Part shown: positions 10,421-20,773 of the stretch, in pieces
Position numbering within the stretch: the first letter of the stretch is position 1
Layout: every line of letters starts with the position of its first letter
Source of the DNA: Trichomonas vaginalis G3
Lineage: Eukaryota > Parabasalia > Trichomonadida > Trichomonadidae
NCBI RefSeq assembly: GCF_026262505.1
Contig: NC_067204.1
Location: 17,772,165 to 17,836,164 of the forward strand
Direction: 5' to 3'
DNA length: 64,000 nt
Made by a program: the position numbers and the translations under genes
The notes under the pieces: generated by a model
Told to the model about the DNA's origin: nothing
Databases searched by the model: none
What the model saw: the letters and a program-made list of their open reading frames with translations, nothing else

Positions 10421-11404
10421 TTGCTCCATTTCACGAAGAATGAATGGGAAGAAGTCTACAAAACTACGTTTAGTTCTGAAATCTACAATAAAAATCAAAC
10501 TTACATAGGTTACACAGGCAACTTTTATGTCCGTGAAGTCTATTTCAGTAACCTTGGCGACGACGGTGTTATCAACCTTAATTCTGCCGATGTTAAGTCT
10601 CTTATTTCATCAAATTCATTCGAAAACTCATCCCGCAACGATAACGGCGGCTCCATCTACATCAAAGAAGGCCAAAGTTCCATTCGAAAAGTTTGTAGTT
10701 TTGGATCCAAATCTACCAAAACTGGAAAGTTCTGTTTTATTGAAGTTTCAGATGCTTCTACTAATATCAATGAAATCCAAGATTCTTCTATAACATATAG
10801 TAATCAAGGAAATTTAGATGGATATCAAACAATTGATTTAGGAAATGGCAATATTTCATTTTCCCAAAACAATATCACGAGAAACTATTGCGGATATAAT
10901 GCGGCTTTTGGAATAGGAGATGGCGAAGGCACTATTTCAATCAAATATTCGAATATTGATGAAAACTATGCAACATCCAGAATTTGCAATGCACAATCCA
11001 AACCAACAACATATAACAGCATTGTTTTCACAAACAACACTGTTTCTGAAGATGATAGTGATTATCCTGGAATGTTTTTTTGTGCTAGTTGTTCTGCTAC
11101 ATTTGAAAACTGTTTCATTGCAACTAACAAACGGAATGGATGCTATTTGTTTGGAATTTATGATTATTATCGTTCAAGATATACAATTACAGTTTCTAAT
11201 TCATATATTGATACACAAGAAAAATTATTTCGAGAAGGTCAACAAGTTTCAATTGGACAAAATAAAGACATTTCAATTGAACTTCATCTTCATTCGACAG
11301 AACTCTGTCTATTTGGAAATAACATTGAAAATCTTAATAAAATGATTTCGAAGCTTATTCATCTTAAAACAATAGGTGAATCAATGACTTCGATATTTTT
11401 ATAA
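10421..11404 (+). pseudogene. Right-handed beta-helix protein ORF without start codon (A1)
   Basis: About 327 open codons. The product has short repeats of the right-handed parallel beta-helix type, with N-rich rungs such as FSQNNITRNYCGYNAAFGIG, IKYSNIDENYATSRIC and IVFTNNTVSEDD. In Trichomonas such repeats characterise large families of polymorphic-membrane-protein-like surface proteins. No ATG exists in frame before the body of the repeat: the frame opens after a stop at 10385-10387, and the nearest upstream ATG (10389) is out of frame. There is no signal peptide and no C-terminal membrane segment, so this is probably a fragment of a longer gene. Three near-identical relatives occur in the window. 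Confidence 0.6.
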
Positions 11405-11508
11405 TTCTATTATTTTTTTTGAGTGAGAACTTTGAAAATCTTTTCATGTTTGAGATCAATGTCGTGGAAAATAAAAAGACAAAAACACATATGTTTGAAG
11501 TCAAATGA

Positions 11509-13290
11509 TCAGATGAAGTTAGATGAAAGAGATTTATTGATGAAAAGATTCAAAAGATCTGGAATAAGACTTGAAAGATGAGATAAAACTGAGTCTCTGT
11601 CGTTCAAAGTGAGAGATCTAACCGAGAAAAGACAACTTGGAATTTGTAAAAGGATGTTAGAAGGTTCACGATGAAGACGTTCTGAAAGAATGTTGAAGAT
11701 GTCAATTACTGCATAAAAACAACGTGTTGAAATAAAAACAACTAAAACAGAACAAAAGTGATTGAAAAAAAGTGGATCCATGTGACTTAACTAACAAAGA
11801 CATGTATAATAAACTTCGTCGATACAAATAAATTTATGGAAGAAAAACATGAGCTTATAGATATTCTCACAAAGATACTTGTCAAGTTCGATACTTTCAA
11901 GTGCACTGAAGAAAATGTTGAAAATAGATGAAACACATTCTTTGATGTTTTCAAGTTGATCAAGTGAGTTCTTGTTTGTAAGTAATGAAACACAAATGTC
12001 AATACCACAGAAGAATGATGGAGAGTCTGAAAGAAGACTAAAAACAACTGGACAAACTAGGCTAACAACAAAACTGTGGAATTATGGAAATTTAGACAAT
12101 GATACAAAACATGAAAAAATGATACAATACAATGTGTGATTAATGTAAAATTGTTTTAAAAGACAAACAAGTGTAGATAAAAAAAATAATCTAAAACATC
12201 TACAAAACTATGTGGAGAAAGTTTGACAAGAAGGAAAAGAATGTCGGTAATGAATTCGTTGTTGATGTTGTCACAAACAACGTTGATCATATAAATAACT
12301 GATAAAATAGTAGAATCTCGAAAGAAAAGTTCAATATGTGAAAGTGTGTAAAAAAAAACATTAAAATAAAAAATGAATGAGTAATCGTAGTCAAGTGACT
12401 CTGAAACAATAGTTGGTGAAAAATCGGACTCGTACTCAATCAAGTACTTGAACTACTGAGAAAGAGAAAAATTCGTTAGATTGTGGAATAGAACAGTCAA
12501 AAAACATATTGGTTGTAATGACTAAGGATGAAAGTAAGAATGAAAAGTGATGAATATTTAATGTAACTATGAAAGATAAATCTCTTTGAAAACTTAAACT
12601 GATGTTTGAAACAAAGGAATAATTGATTAAAATGTTAACAAATAATGAACAAATAGAATCTTCGTAGTTAATGAATTCAATGTATGAAATAAAATAATGA
12701 GAAAATGTTTCGATTTTGTCGTAATCAAGTAAACAGTGGCTGATGCATGAAAGGACATGAACTTCGGAATCAATGATGAAGTAACAATCTGTAAATTATT
12801 GATAAAGATATTCTTATTCTTATTATTAGTAGTTCTGACTGAGAAAGTCTTCAAGAAAAAGTAAACACTTTAATTCTAAAGCCAAAAGTTGTGAGAATGA
12901 AGAAAGTGTAACGCAGTTGTATTCGATATGAGGAAGAGGACAAATTTAGGCAACAAAAGAAAAGTGATTCTGTAAAAGGTTGAAAGAGTCTCATTTAAAC
13001 ATGCAAAGTGATTGTACATGGTAATAATGCGTTCAATATTGGAAGGGTTTCATTATTATTTCTTGTTGTAAGCACTCTTTGTAAAAAGTTGTTAAGTTTT
13101 CGTCACAATTTTTTGTTTTGATTAAAATATCAGATAATGTGCTCGATATATTGACTTTTAATTCAAGATCTGATGAACTGTTGAACACGTTTATTAAAAA
13201 CTCGAAAATTACTGGTGAATATATTTGATTTTCTATGCAGTGTGTTACAATTGAGATACACGCATTATAATACTGAGTATCTAATGACAA
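11509..13290 (-). pseudogene. Decayed alpha-solenoid (ARM/HEAT-like) gene remnant
   Basis: Minus-strand open stretches of 75-95 codons follow one another in different frames, for example 13290-13033 (YYNACISIVTHCIENQIYSP), 12443-12156 (LSPHSFVDVLDYFFYL) and 11781-11509 (LSHLSSLIPDLLNLFINKSL). Their leucine- and isoleucine-rich helical periodicity resembles armadillo or HEAT repeats. The many stops and frame changes show a decayed host-type gene. The family call rests on composition and periodicity only. Confidence 0.4.
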
Positions 13291-13619
13291 AATGTCTTTA
13301 ACTTGAAGAAAAGAATCTTTTATACTTAATTTTCGAAGTTTTTTAAACAGGTTGACTGCTTTTTATATATTCAAAATTGATAAGCTTAGTCATGTAATAA
13401 TAGTTTGTAAAAATCAGATGTGGCTTTGTCAATGTTTGTATTCTTTCGATCCTAATTCATTGTTTAAACGATTTCTGATTATTAAAAGATATACAGATGT
13501 AACGATACTATAGAAATGAAATAGTGATTAAGTTTAATACTATTCTTGTGACTCAGAGAGAATTATGAAAATTTTGTAAAATTTTGGACCCAATAAAAAT
13601 TATTTATTTCCCCAAAATT

Positions 13620-14380
13620 TTGTTGTGCATGAAAATTCGGTTCACTTCACTTTTGACAAAAGTGACAAGTTTACATGGCAAAAATAGTTTACATGGCAAA
13701 AATATATAAGGTTTTTTTAAAAGTAGTTATCTTTATATATAAAAATAAAACTTTTGATATATTTGAGTAAATGATTTATTAATTTATTTATTTATTTTTT
13801 TTAAATCAAATCATATAAATATATATATATAATAGTGAAATAGAACAAGAAATAATTATTGATGATTAAATTGTAGACGAGGATAAAAGTTTAGATAAAT
13901 TAATAAAATTAGTGTGGAATCAGACAAATTTCGGGTTGTTTGGGAAGGAATTGTTGGCTATGATGTACTGATTCATGATCAGTACATCATAGCCAACAAT
14001 TCCTTATACAAAGTTCAAAAACTTGGGTGCAATCAGAACTGATTGCACCCAAGTTTTTGAACTTTCCATTAACAATTGTTCAATCACATTTATACAACCC
14101 AAATCTATACCAATCATACTCTTATTCATACATCATATTTTAAAATCTTTTGCAACTTGGTCTGCTGTCTTTTTGCCAATAGAATATTCAAGATATGCCG
14201 TAATATAAATCTGATTTTCATTTGGCAGATCCACTTCTTGTCTTTCCATTTTTTTTGAATCAATTTATACAAATAAACTTATAAAACACAAAATTATTAT
14301 TTTATAATATAATTCTTAGATAATACATCCGATATGTAAAGTGTCAAAAATGAATTGAACCGAATTTTCATGCATTACAA
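13620..14380. mobile_element. 761 bp non-autonomous DNA transposon with 39 bp terminal inverted repeats
   Basis: The left end reads TTGTTGTGCATGAAAATTCG and the reverse complement of the right end reads TTGTAATGCATGAAAATTCG. Similarity continues to about 39 bases with a few mismatches, ending in TTTTGACA. It is flanked by a perfect 13 bp direct repeat TTTCCCCAAAATT (13607-13619 and 14381-14393), consistent with a target-site duplication. It sits in the leader of the A2 beta-helix ORF, and the A1 leader shows the uninterrupted form. Inside are two hairpins and a 38-codon minus-strand remnant (14133-14249) that may be the start of a lost transposase. A TSD this long is unusual; MULE-like elements are one candidate. 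Confidence 0.8.
13945..14065. repeat. Two tandem perfect hairpins with 27-nt arms
   Basis: Hairpin 1 has arms 13945-13971 and 13979-14005 (AAGGAATTGTTGGCTATGAT...) with a 7-base loop. Hairpin 2 has arms 14010-14036 and 14039-14065 (AAAGTTCAAAAACTTGGGTG...) with a 2-base loop. Both stems are perfect, unrelated in sequence and equal in length, and they are separated by 4 bases. Confidence 0.95.
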
Positions 14381-14496
14381 TTTCCCCAAAATTTAATATT
14401 TTTATAAAAGTTTCAAACTTTCAAAATCTCTCTTTTATCAAATATTTATTTCAATCGGAGTAACATGATAGAAAAAGAGCATCACATATCTCGAAT

Positions 14497-15477
14497 TTGC
14501 TCCATTTCACGAAGAATGAATGGGAAGAAGTCTACAAAACTACGTTTAGTTCTGAAATCTACAATAAAAATCAAACTTACATAGGTTACAAGGGGAACTT
14601 TTATGTCCGTGAAGTCTATTTCAGTAACCTTGGCGACGACGGTGTTATCAACCTTAATTCTGACGATGTTAAGTCTCTTATTTCATCAAATTCATTCGAA
14701 AACTCATCTCGTAACGATGTTGGTGGGTCCATCTACATCAATCAAGGCCAAAGTTCCATTCGAAAAGTTTGTAGTTTTGGATCCAAATCTACCGGCCTAG
14801 GAAAGTTCTGTTATATTTCCGTTTCGGATGCTTCTACTAATATTAATGAAATCCAAGATTCGTCTATCACATATAGTAATCAAGGAAATTTAAACGGATA
14901 TCAAACAATTTCTTTAGAATATGGCAATAATTCATTTTTTCAAAACAATATCACGAGAAACTATTGCGGATATAATACAGCATTTTCAATATCATATGGT
15001 GAAGGCACTTGTTCAATCAAATATTCGAATATTGATGAAAACCATGCAACATCCAGAATTTGCGCTGTATATCAGAAACCAGCAACATATAACGGCATTG
15101 TTTTCACAAACAACACTGTTTCTGCAGATGAAAGTGCTTGGCCTGGAATGTTTCATTGTTCGAGTTGTTCTGCTACATTTGAAAACTGTTTCATTGCAAG
15201 TAACAAACGAAATGATTGTTATTTGTTTGGAATTTATATTTATGACTCAGGTTATACAATTACAGTCTCTAATTCATATATTGATACACAAGAAAAATTA
15301 TACAAAGTAGGTCAACGAGTTTCAATTGGACCAAATAAAGATATTTCAATTGAACTTCATCTTTATTCTACAGAACTCTGTCCAACAGGAAATAAAATTG
15401 AAAATCTTAATAAAATGATTTCGAAGCTTATTCATCTTCATGGAATCGGTGAATCAATGACTTCGCTAATATTTTAA
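14497..15477 (+). pseudogene. Right-handed beta-helix protein ORF without start codon (A2)
   Basis: About 326 open codons, homologous throughout to the A1 ORF but diverged at scattered sites (for example NDVGGSIYINQGQSS against NDNGGSIYIKEGQSS). It has the same N-rich beta-helix rungs and the same lack of an in-frame ATG. Its leader repeats the TTTAAACGATTTCT...CCCAATAAAAAT sequence found before A1 (about 13466-13620), now split by the 761 bp transposon. The tandem pair therefore arose by duplication of a leader-plus-ORF unit. Confidence 0.6.
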
Positions 15478-16429
15478 TTCTATTTTTTTCATTAAGGGTG
15501 CACCCGCATGTACGTTTATTTGAGAGGAGGAGGATTACCCTCTCAATTTTGAAAGCTTCGTTAACTTAATATCTCGATGAATATTGGATTAAAATTGAAT
15601 TTGCCCATACCAATATATCTGATACAATATCCTTAAGTTTTACTAAAAAGAATTTTTTAAAATCCCTGCATAGGGTTGTTAAAAATATCAAAAATTAGCG
15701 TTTTGAAGACACCATGGTGTCTTATAATTTTCCCTTCCTTATTGGCGTGTAGAAATAAATGCGCCAATAGATTGAAGAAGAAGAATTGTTTTTCTCTTAA
15801 TGAACTTTAATCCTTTTGATATAAGAATATTAAAAACATTAATATAATTTCGATTTCGGAAATTAAATTTCCAAATTTTTTGTCGATTTCGGAAATAACA
15901 GGATCCCGCATCCAACACGCAACAACAAAACACAAAACACACTTTTTGGTTCTTTCATCGTTTTAATCGTAATTTATGTAATACATGATTTGGATAAATT
16001 TTACAATAATAGAACCTATATTATATTCTTTTCAAAGATTCTTGCAAATCATCAAAAATAATTGTATTTTAAAAAACGATCAAATTATCCTTTCATTATT
16101 TTAAACTTAAATTAATTTTTATGATTGACTAAAGCAATCATATTTATTCATCATTAAATAAACAAAAAAATAATATTTGAGAGTTATTTCAAAAAAAAAA
16201 CACATTGAATTTATTAATTTGTCTCAATTTCAGTATTATAAATTTTTATAATTTCAATATTTTGAAATACACTTTTTAATATTTCAATATTTATGATATT
16301 TCAATGTATTAAGTGGTCTCAAATTGAGCTTCTCAAATATAAGTTGGCCTATTCAAATAATAAAATTAAATAATATTTAAAATAATAAATAAAAGTGATT
16401 GAGGTCATAGCAAAACGGCTGTTTGGAGG

Positions 16430-16722
16430 CAGTTAGGAGCTAGCGGTTGAAGCGATAACATTCACAGCCAACATCTACGGTCAACGGCAGCATTCAAGGG
16501 CAACATCTACGATCAAGCAGCAGCAAGGAGCTACGGCAGCAACGAACTACGGCAGCAAGGGGCTACGGCAGGTCAAGCGGCATCATTCAAAGCCAACATC
16601 TACAATCAAGCAGCATCAAGGGGCTACAGTAGGTCTCAAGCTGCAGCATGGAGCTACAGCATCAAGGAGCTACGGGCAGTCAAGCGCATCAAGGAGCTAC
16701 GGCAGCAAGAGGCTACGGCAAG
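16430..16722. repeat. GC-rich imperfect repeats 3' of the transposase
   Basis: Degenerate repeats around GGAGCTACGGCAGCAA and CAACATCTACGATCAAGCAG fill about 290 bases directly downstream of the transposase stop. The composition is far richer in G and C than the rest of the element. No protein function is evident. Confidence 0.7.
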
Positions 16723-18912
16723 TTAAAGATCAGTCAGATCTGGAAATATCTTTTTCAGGATTTCATTTGTCATGAAAAGCTTCAATAGGATTCTACACTT
16801 TATTAGATCTTCACGTGCGTTTTGATTAAACCTATTACGCAGGTTCCGCACAATTGAAATCATTCTTTCCACATCAGCTTCGGTTGCAGCAATAGACATG
16901 AATTTTAAGGCAATCTCTTTCAATGCCTTGAAATTTGCATCACATGCTACCCAAAACCTTTGATCCAAGCAGGTGAGGTCGGTGTTGTTCCTGATTTCAC
17001 TCTCATTCATATGTATAAAGTTGGAAAGAGCTTTCTTGTACTCATTAGCTATGCTCTTGGCCGAACTTCTCTTGTAGAACCTCGCTTCTGCTTCTGCACG
17101 TCTCGAAAGCATCTCGATCATAAAATCGTTGAAGCTGTACTCTTCCACTTCTTGCATTGACAGAGACGCCCATTCACCAAGGTTCCTGCCTAGTCTCCTC
17201 CTTGGTTCATTCTCTTCAACTTCTTCATCCTGAGCAATGTCTTCTGCATCTACTTGGCCATCACCTTCAATTGCTTCGTTCTCAATCTCGGGCTCTTCTA
17301 TATCTAGATTTCTGTCCAATTGATCCTCTGCCACTTCATCCAAATGATCAGGGGTGTAGCTCCTTGGAGGGATTTCAAGTTCAGCATTGATAGGTATTGG
17401 TTCTTGGAAGAAGAGTGAAACGTCTGGCTTGTACTCAGTATGCATGTTCAATTCTGCGCGGATGACTGACCGGCCCCATGGAGTTAGACCAAAGGCAAAT
17501 TTCATCAAAGCGTAGTTGCCCTGTTTGTCAAAAACTTCATTCATGTTGGCGATTAATGCATCTGCAATGCGCTTTGACGAACTTGATAATTCAGGACGAT
17601 TTGCAATTCCGGTCAACTGCTCAATCGTCGATTGAAACATTGGATAGATGTAGCAGAAGCAGCCAACGTCACTCTCTGCATAATTCAAGAGTTTCTTGAT
17701 TGGTAAAAGAATCTCTTCGAAATTTAACAACCATTGTGGAAGTCCATCCTTGAAATCAATTCCCATATCCCTTAAGATCTGAACAGATTCCGGTGGATCA
17801 TCCATATTGAACAATTCATAAATTTTAGGGTGTTTTTCTTTTATCCACTTCAGAAGATCCCAGAAAAACATCCAGCGATGATCCGGAACATGAATAACCC
17901 TCATATTCAATGCCCTTCTCGTGTCCGGCTTCGATAACTCCTTGCTTATCGCTTTGCAATAATTAATTTGCATTGCGAAAGCTGCACAATTGTCTGCCGT
18001 ATGCTTCACCACTAAGTTGAGGAGATGCGCAACACATCGGATATAAACGGTTTGAAGACCCGGATATAGTGCTCCGCATCTCCTCCAGTGGCACAGCCCT
18101 TTAACTTGGGCGGGGCATCCATCGGCAACAATTGCAGAAAGGAAATCCTTTGGGAAGGTAAAACATTCAAAGAAATTATTGTAATCCCTGGCATTCCAAC
18201 CATCAGCGATCATAGTATCAATGAAGATATGGTTCTTCATTTTTGCTGGATTGCTAGCCATCACAAAAAAGCCATGCCGGCTTCCGTGTGATGCCGCATC
18301 AATTGTTATCGAATAGTAGCCCATCTTGTCAAGCTCAACGTGTATTTTTGGAGCTACCAAGTCGGCTAATGTAATGATTCCATCCCTTATCTCGTCTCTT
18401 CTATATGGGATCTTGAGTTGAAAATTGATTACTCCCTTGAAGGTGGAGTAGACATGTCGGGCGAAATCTTCTAGTACACCTGAAGCGGCCATATTGATTG
18501 ACATGTTGGTATCCACAACAAATTTTACAACATAAAGTAATTTTCTATCTTGTTTTATTAAATCTCTTCTCGTATATGGATTATTTTCACATTGTATTTG
18601 ATATATATGCTGATGATCTTCATCAAATTCTGATGGTTTTCGATGATAAATGCAGCGCATATATGTTTTTGTTAGTAAATTGTAATGTATCGCTAAACAA
18701 TAACAATAAAGTCTTTTTCGTTCTTTCGATTTTTCGCTTGTATCTGGAAGATAAGCAATATTGAAACATACTCGACATTTATTATTAGTTGAGAATTTAG
18801 TATCCTCGAATTTTGGTAAGGGAGGTACTTTTCGAGGGATATTTTTGGGAGGAAGTTTGCAATCAATCCATCCCTCAAATTTGGATTCATATTCATCTTG
18901 TGTTTCAGTCAT
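16723..18912 (-). CDS. hAT transposase
   Basis: A 729-residue open frame. An N-terminal region with paired cysteines and histidines (CRVCFNIAY, YCYCLAIHY, CIYH) could be a zinc-binding DNA-contact domain. The middle carries hAT catalytic-core motifs: SITIDAASHGSRHGFF with the first acidic residue, IVADGCPAQVKGLCHWRRCG, and RCVAHLLNLVVKHTADN, equivalent to the hAT CxxH signature. An acidic linker (about residues 550-600) precedes the C-terminal hAT dimerisation domain, with RFWVACDANFKALKEIALKF and ATEADVERMISIVRNLRNR. It excises and reinserts the element by cut and paste. The frame is uninterrupted in both copies, so activity cannot be excluded. Confidence 0.9.
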   Translation of the reverse strand: MTETQDEYESKFEGWIDCKLPPKNIPRKVPPLPKFEDTKFSTNNKCRVCFNIAYLPDTSEKSKERKRLYCYCLAIHYNLLTKTYMRCIYHRKPSEFDEDHQHIYQIQCENNPYTRRDLIKQDRKLLYVVKFVVDTNMSINMAASGVLEDFARHVYSTFKGVINFQLKIPYRRDEIRDGIITLADLVAPKIHVELDKMGYYSITIDAASHGSRHGFFVMASNPAKMKNHIFIDTMIADGWNARDYNNFFECFTFPKDFLSAIVADGCPAQVKGLCHWRRCGALYPGLQTVYIRCVAHLLNLVVKHTADNCAAFAMQINYCKAISKELSKPDTRRALNMRVIHVPDHRWMFFWDLLKWIKEKHPKIYELFNMDDPPESVQILRDMGIDFKDGLPQWLLNFEEILLPIKKLLNYAESDVGCFCYIYPMFQSTIEQLTGIANRPELSSSSKRIADALIANMNEVFDKQGNYALMKFAFGLTPWGRSVIRAELNMHTEYKPDVSLFFQEPIPINAELEIPPRSYTPDHLDEVAEDQLDRNLDIEEPEIENEAIEGDGQVDAEDIAQDEEVEENEPRRRLGRNLGEWASLSMQEVEEYSFNDFMIEMLSRRAEAEARFYKRSSAKSIANEYKKALSNFIHMNESEIRNNTDLTCLDQRFWVACDANFKALKEIALKFMSIAATEADVERMISIVRNLRNRFNQNAREDLIKCRILLKLFMTNEILKKIFPDLTDL

Positions 18913-19267
18913 TAATTCTTAAAAATAAAAAGGGTAAAAACTAAATAAAATGGGTAAAATTCAATAGTGTCTGTGCTATCGTTCAATTTGAAGGTGTCTT
19001 TTGAAACCGCAAGACACATTGAATTTTTGAATAGTGTATTATGGTTTGACAGACACCAATGAAAAAAATAAAATGATATTTATTTTAAATATATAAGATC
19101 CTTATATAAAATATAAATATTTTATCGTTTTATTTTCTTGTTTTAGAAATGTTTTTTATTGAAAAATCAATAAAACTAACTCCAAAATAAAATTTTTGAT
19201 TTAAAGACACTATGATGACACCAGGCAAATCTTCCAAGACACCTATCGTCGGGAATCTAACAACCCT

Positions 19268-19289
19268 AAAAAAAAAAAAAAAAAAAAAA
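19268..19289. repeat. A-run (22) between hAT end and element 1
   Basis: Twenty-two A residues separate the hAT terminus from the first GGTAGTGGGG of the virus-like element. The equivalent run in the second copy has 17, and element 1 ends in a T-run of 14. The homopolymer may therefore be the outermost part of the element's inverted repeat. Confidence 0.8.
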
Positions 19290-19305
19290 GGTAGTGGGGC
19301 TTCCA

Positions 19306-19385
19306 GGCGCGTTGCGCCCTCTAGCCCTGAAGATGTTTAGTATAAATGAAGTTTATATTCGGAGGGCTTCCAGGCGCGTTGCGCC
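19306..19385. repeat. Terminal hairpins GGCGC-GTT-GCGCC (two copies)
   Basis: Stems lie at 19306-19318 and 19373-19385, within a tandem duplication of the element end. The right end of the element carries GGCAC-TTC-GTGCC (43399-43411, reverse strand) at the same place, so the stem is kept although its bases differ. Confidence 0.85.
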
Positions 19386-19556
19386 CTCTAGCCCCGAAGA
19401 TGTTTAGTATAAATGAAGTTTTTATTCGGAAAATTGTTAGTCTTCTGGGTCGAAAACATTATATAATGTGTCGCTTTTCACAAATTATATATGTTTTCAT
19501 GTTTTGTCACTTTTCTGTCACTTTTCAGGAAAAAACATTTTTATTATTATATATAA

Positions 19557-20374
19557 ATGAATTTTACAAAACCACCGTTACCGTTCTTTGGAAATAAGAG
19601 TAGATGTAAAGATATTATATTGAGAGAACTTAAGAAACTACCGAATGGTCTAACATTTGTAGATTTGTTCGGTGGAAGTTTCTATATATCCCATTTGTGC
19701 CATATAATATTCCCAGACTCAAAGATTATATGCAATGACTTCGACAACTATATGGACCGTCTCAAACATATTCCAGACACAAACAATATATTGAAAGAGT
19801 TAAAAGAAAAGATACCTATAGGTAAGATGGAACGTATACCATTAGATAAGAAAAATATTGTGAGAGAGGTTTTGAAAAAAGCAGAATATATAGACTGGGA
19901 TAGTATATCTGCTAGACTATTATATAGTGGTTCTATAAGAGTTCATGACATTGAAACACTTATGTCAAAAGTTTTATATCTTAACTATACAAATGTTTTC
20001 AAAGAGGACATAGAAAAATATATTGAGGGTATAGAGTTTGTGAGATGTCATTGGACAGATTTGTATGAAAAATATAAAGACAAGGAAAATGTTTTCTTTA
20101 TAGTGGACCCGCCGTTCTATAACACATGGGATTTTCAATACCAAGTAGACTGGACTTTGAGAGACTCTTTAGAAACTTTAGACGTTTATACATAACATCC
20201 ATGCTTTTACTTTACATCCGATAAAAGTGGTTTGGAAACCGTTATGAGATGGTTAGAGGACATACATGACTATGAGTTTATATATGACAAGATAGAATAT
20301 GAGAGAGGTCCTATAAACTGGAGAAAGTGTCACATAAAGAAATTTTATTAGTAAGTAAATGTGGTTTGAAATAG
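19557..20374 (+). pseudogene. D12-class N6-adenine DNA methyltransferase, left-repeat copy (broken)
   Basis: Homologous to the intact copies at 41858-42676 and 52858-53676. The AdoMet-binding motif FVDLFGGSF and the catalytic DPPF are visible in the readable part. This copy is broken, while the mirror-image copy in the right repeat of the same element is open. Confidence 0.85.
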
Positions 20375-20490
20375 GACTACTTGTTTTAGGTTTTTTCCAT
20401 TGTGTCATTTATTTATTTGACGTGGCAGAAAAGTACAGAGAATATGAAGATGAACCAATGCCTGCAAATGTTCAGTATATGTACTCGTAA
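20359..20490 (+). CDS. 43-residue single-pass membrane protein (left-repeat copy)
   Basis: A short ORF beginning MWFEIGLLVLGFFHCVIYLF, so nearly the first half is one hydrophobic segment, followed by a charged tail with EKYREYEDE. It overlaps the 3' end of the methyltransferase region in another frame. It is kept in all three terminal-repeat copies in the window, which supports its being real. Function unknown. Confidence 0.55.
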   Translation: MWFEIGLLVLGFFHCVIYLFDVAEKYREYEDEPMPANVQYMYS

Positions 20491-20513
20491 GAGATATTTT
20501 TATCTAATATTAA

Positions 20514-20762
20514 ATGGACGCACAGAACTTAGCGAATGCACAGCAACCTGGACAACCAAACCCAGAGAATATTCCAAATGAAGTTAGAATACAAACTGCA
20601 ATGGCAAACTATGGTCAAGTGCCAACAGATGTACAAATGCAAACTGCCATGTCAAATGACGCTGCGTTAGGTTTGCCACCATGGTATGCAAATATGAGAT
20701 GGAAAGAGTTTTATACAAACCCTGAAGTGGGATATAAACATCTGTCAAAAACCGCTTTTTAA
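20514..20762 (+). pseudogene. MDAQN protein, partial copy at the inner edge of the left repeat
   Basis: It matches the first part of the 120-residue protein at 41356-41718 and 53816-54178. The match ends where the terminal repeat ends, so this copy is a by-product of the repeat boundary. Confidence 0.75.
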
Positions 20763-20773
20763 CTTCACTTAAA

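Larger units (their letters stand above)
10179..19267. repeat. 9.1 kb duplicated block, copy A
   Basis: From CGATTTCTTTTTATTG at 10179 to the end of the hAT element, this segment reappears at 43495-52573 in the same orientation. The coordinate offset drifts only from 33316 to 33306 across the block, so indels are few, and base changes are rare. The duplicate includes all nested insertions, so it arose after them. It could be a tandem segmental duplication, a shared insertion context, or a long-repeat assembly effect. Confidence 0.92.
15672..19267 (-). mobile_element. hAT-family DNA transposon (copy A)
   Basis: Bounded by the inverted repeat AGGGTTGTTA (15672-15681) and TAACAACCCT (19258-19267). 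Subterminal GGTGTC/GACACC motifs recur inside both ends, as is common for hAT transposase binding sites. It encodes an open hAT transposase on the minus strand. An 8 bp target duplication would be expected, but the left flank reads CCCTGCAT and the right flank is an A-run, so the two sides do not match and the right flank has probably been exchanged. Confidence 0.85.
19290..20740. repeat. Left terminal inverted repeat of element 1
   Basis: This 1451-base segment matches the reverse complement of 41492-43427. Similarity stops sharply after GATATAAACA at 20740. The outer end carries a tandem duplication of about 67 bases that the right end lacks. It contains a methyltransferase copy, a 43-codon gene, and the first part of the 120-codon gene. 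Confidence 0.88.

Noticed and set aside
16960-18764. Plus-strand open frames across the hAT transposase
   Set aside because: Antisense shadows without family features.
19256-19275. Telomere-like AACCCTAAA at the hAT end
   Set aside because: Only one copy, explained by the hAT inverted repeat followed by the A-run. No tandem telomeric repeats.
19268-19289. A-run as a sign of retrotransposition
   Set aside because: A matching T-run lies at the other end of the element, so the run is symmetric with the inverted repeats. No reverse transcriptase is present.
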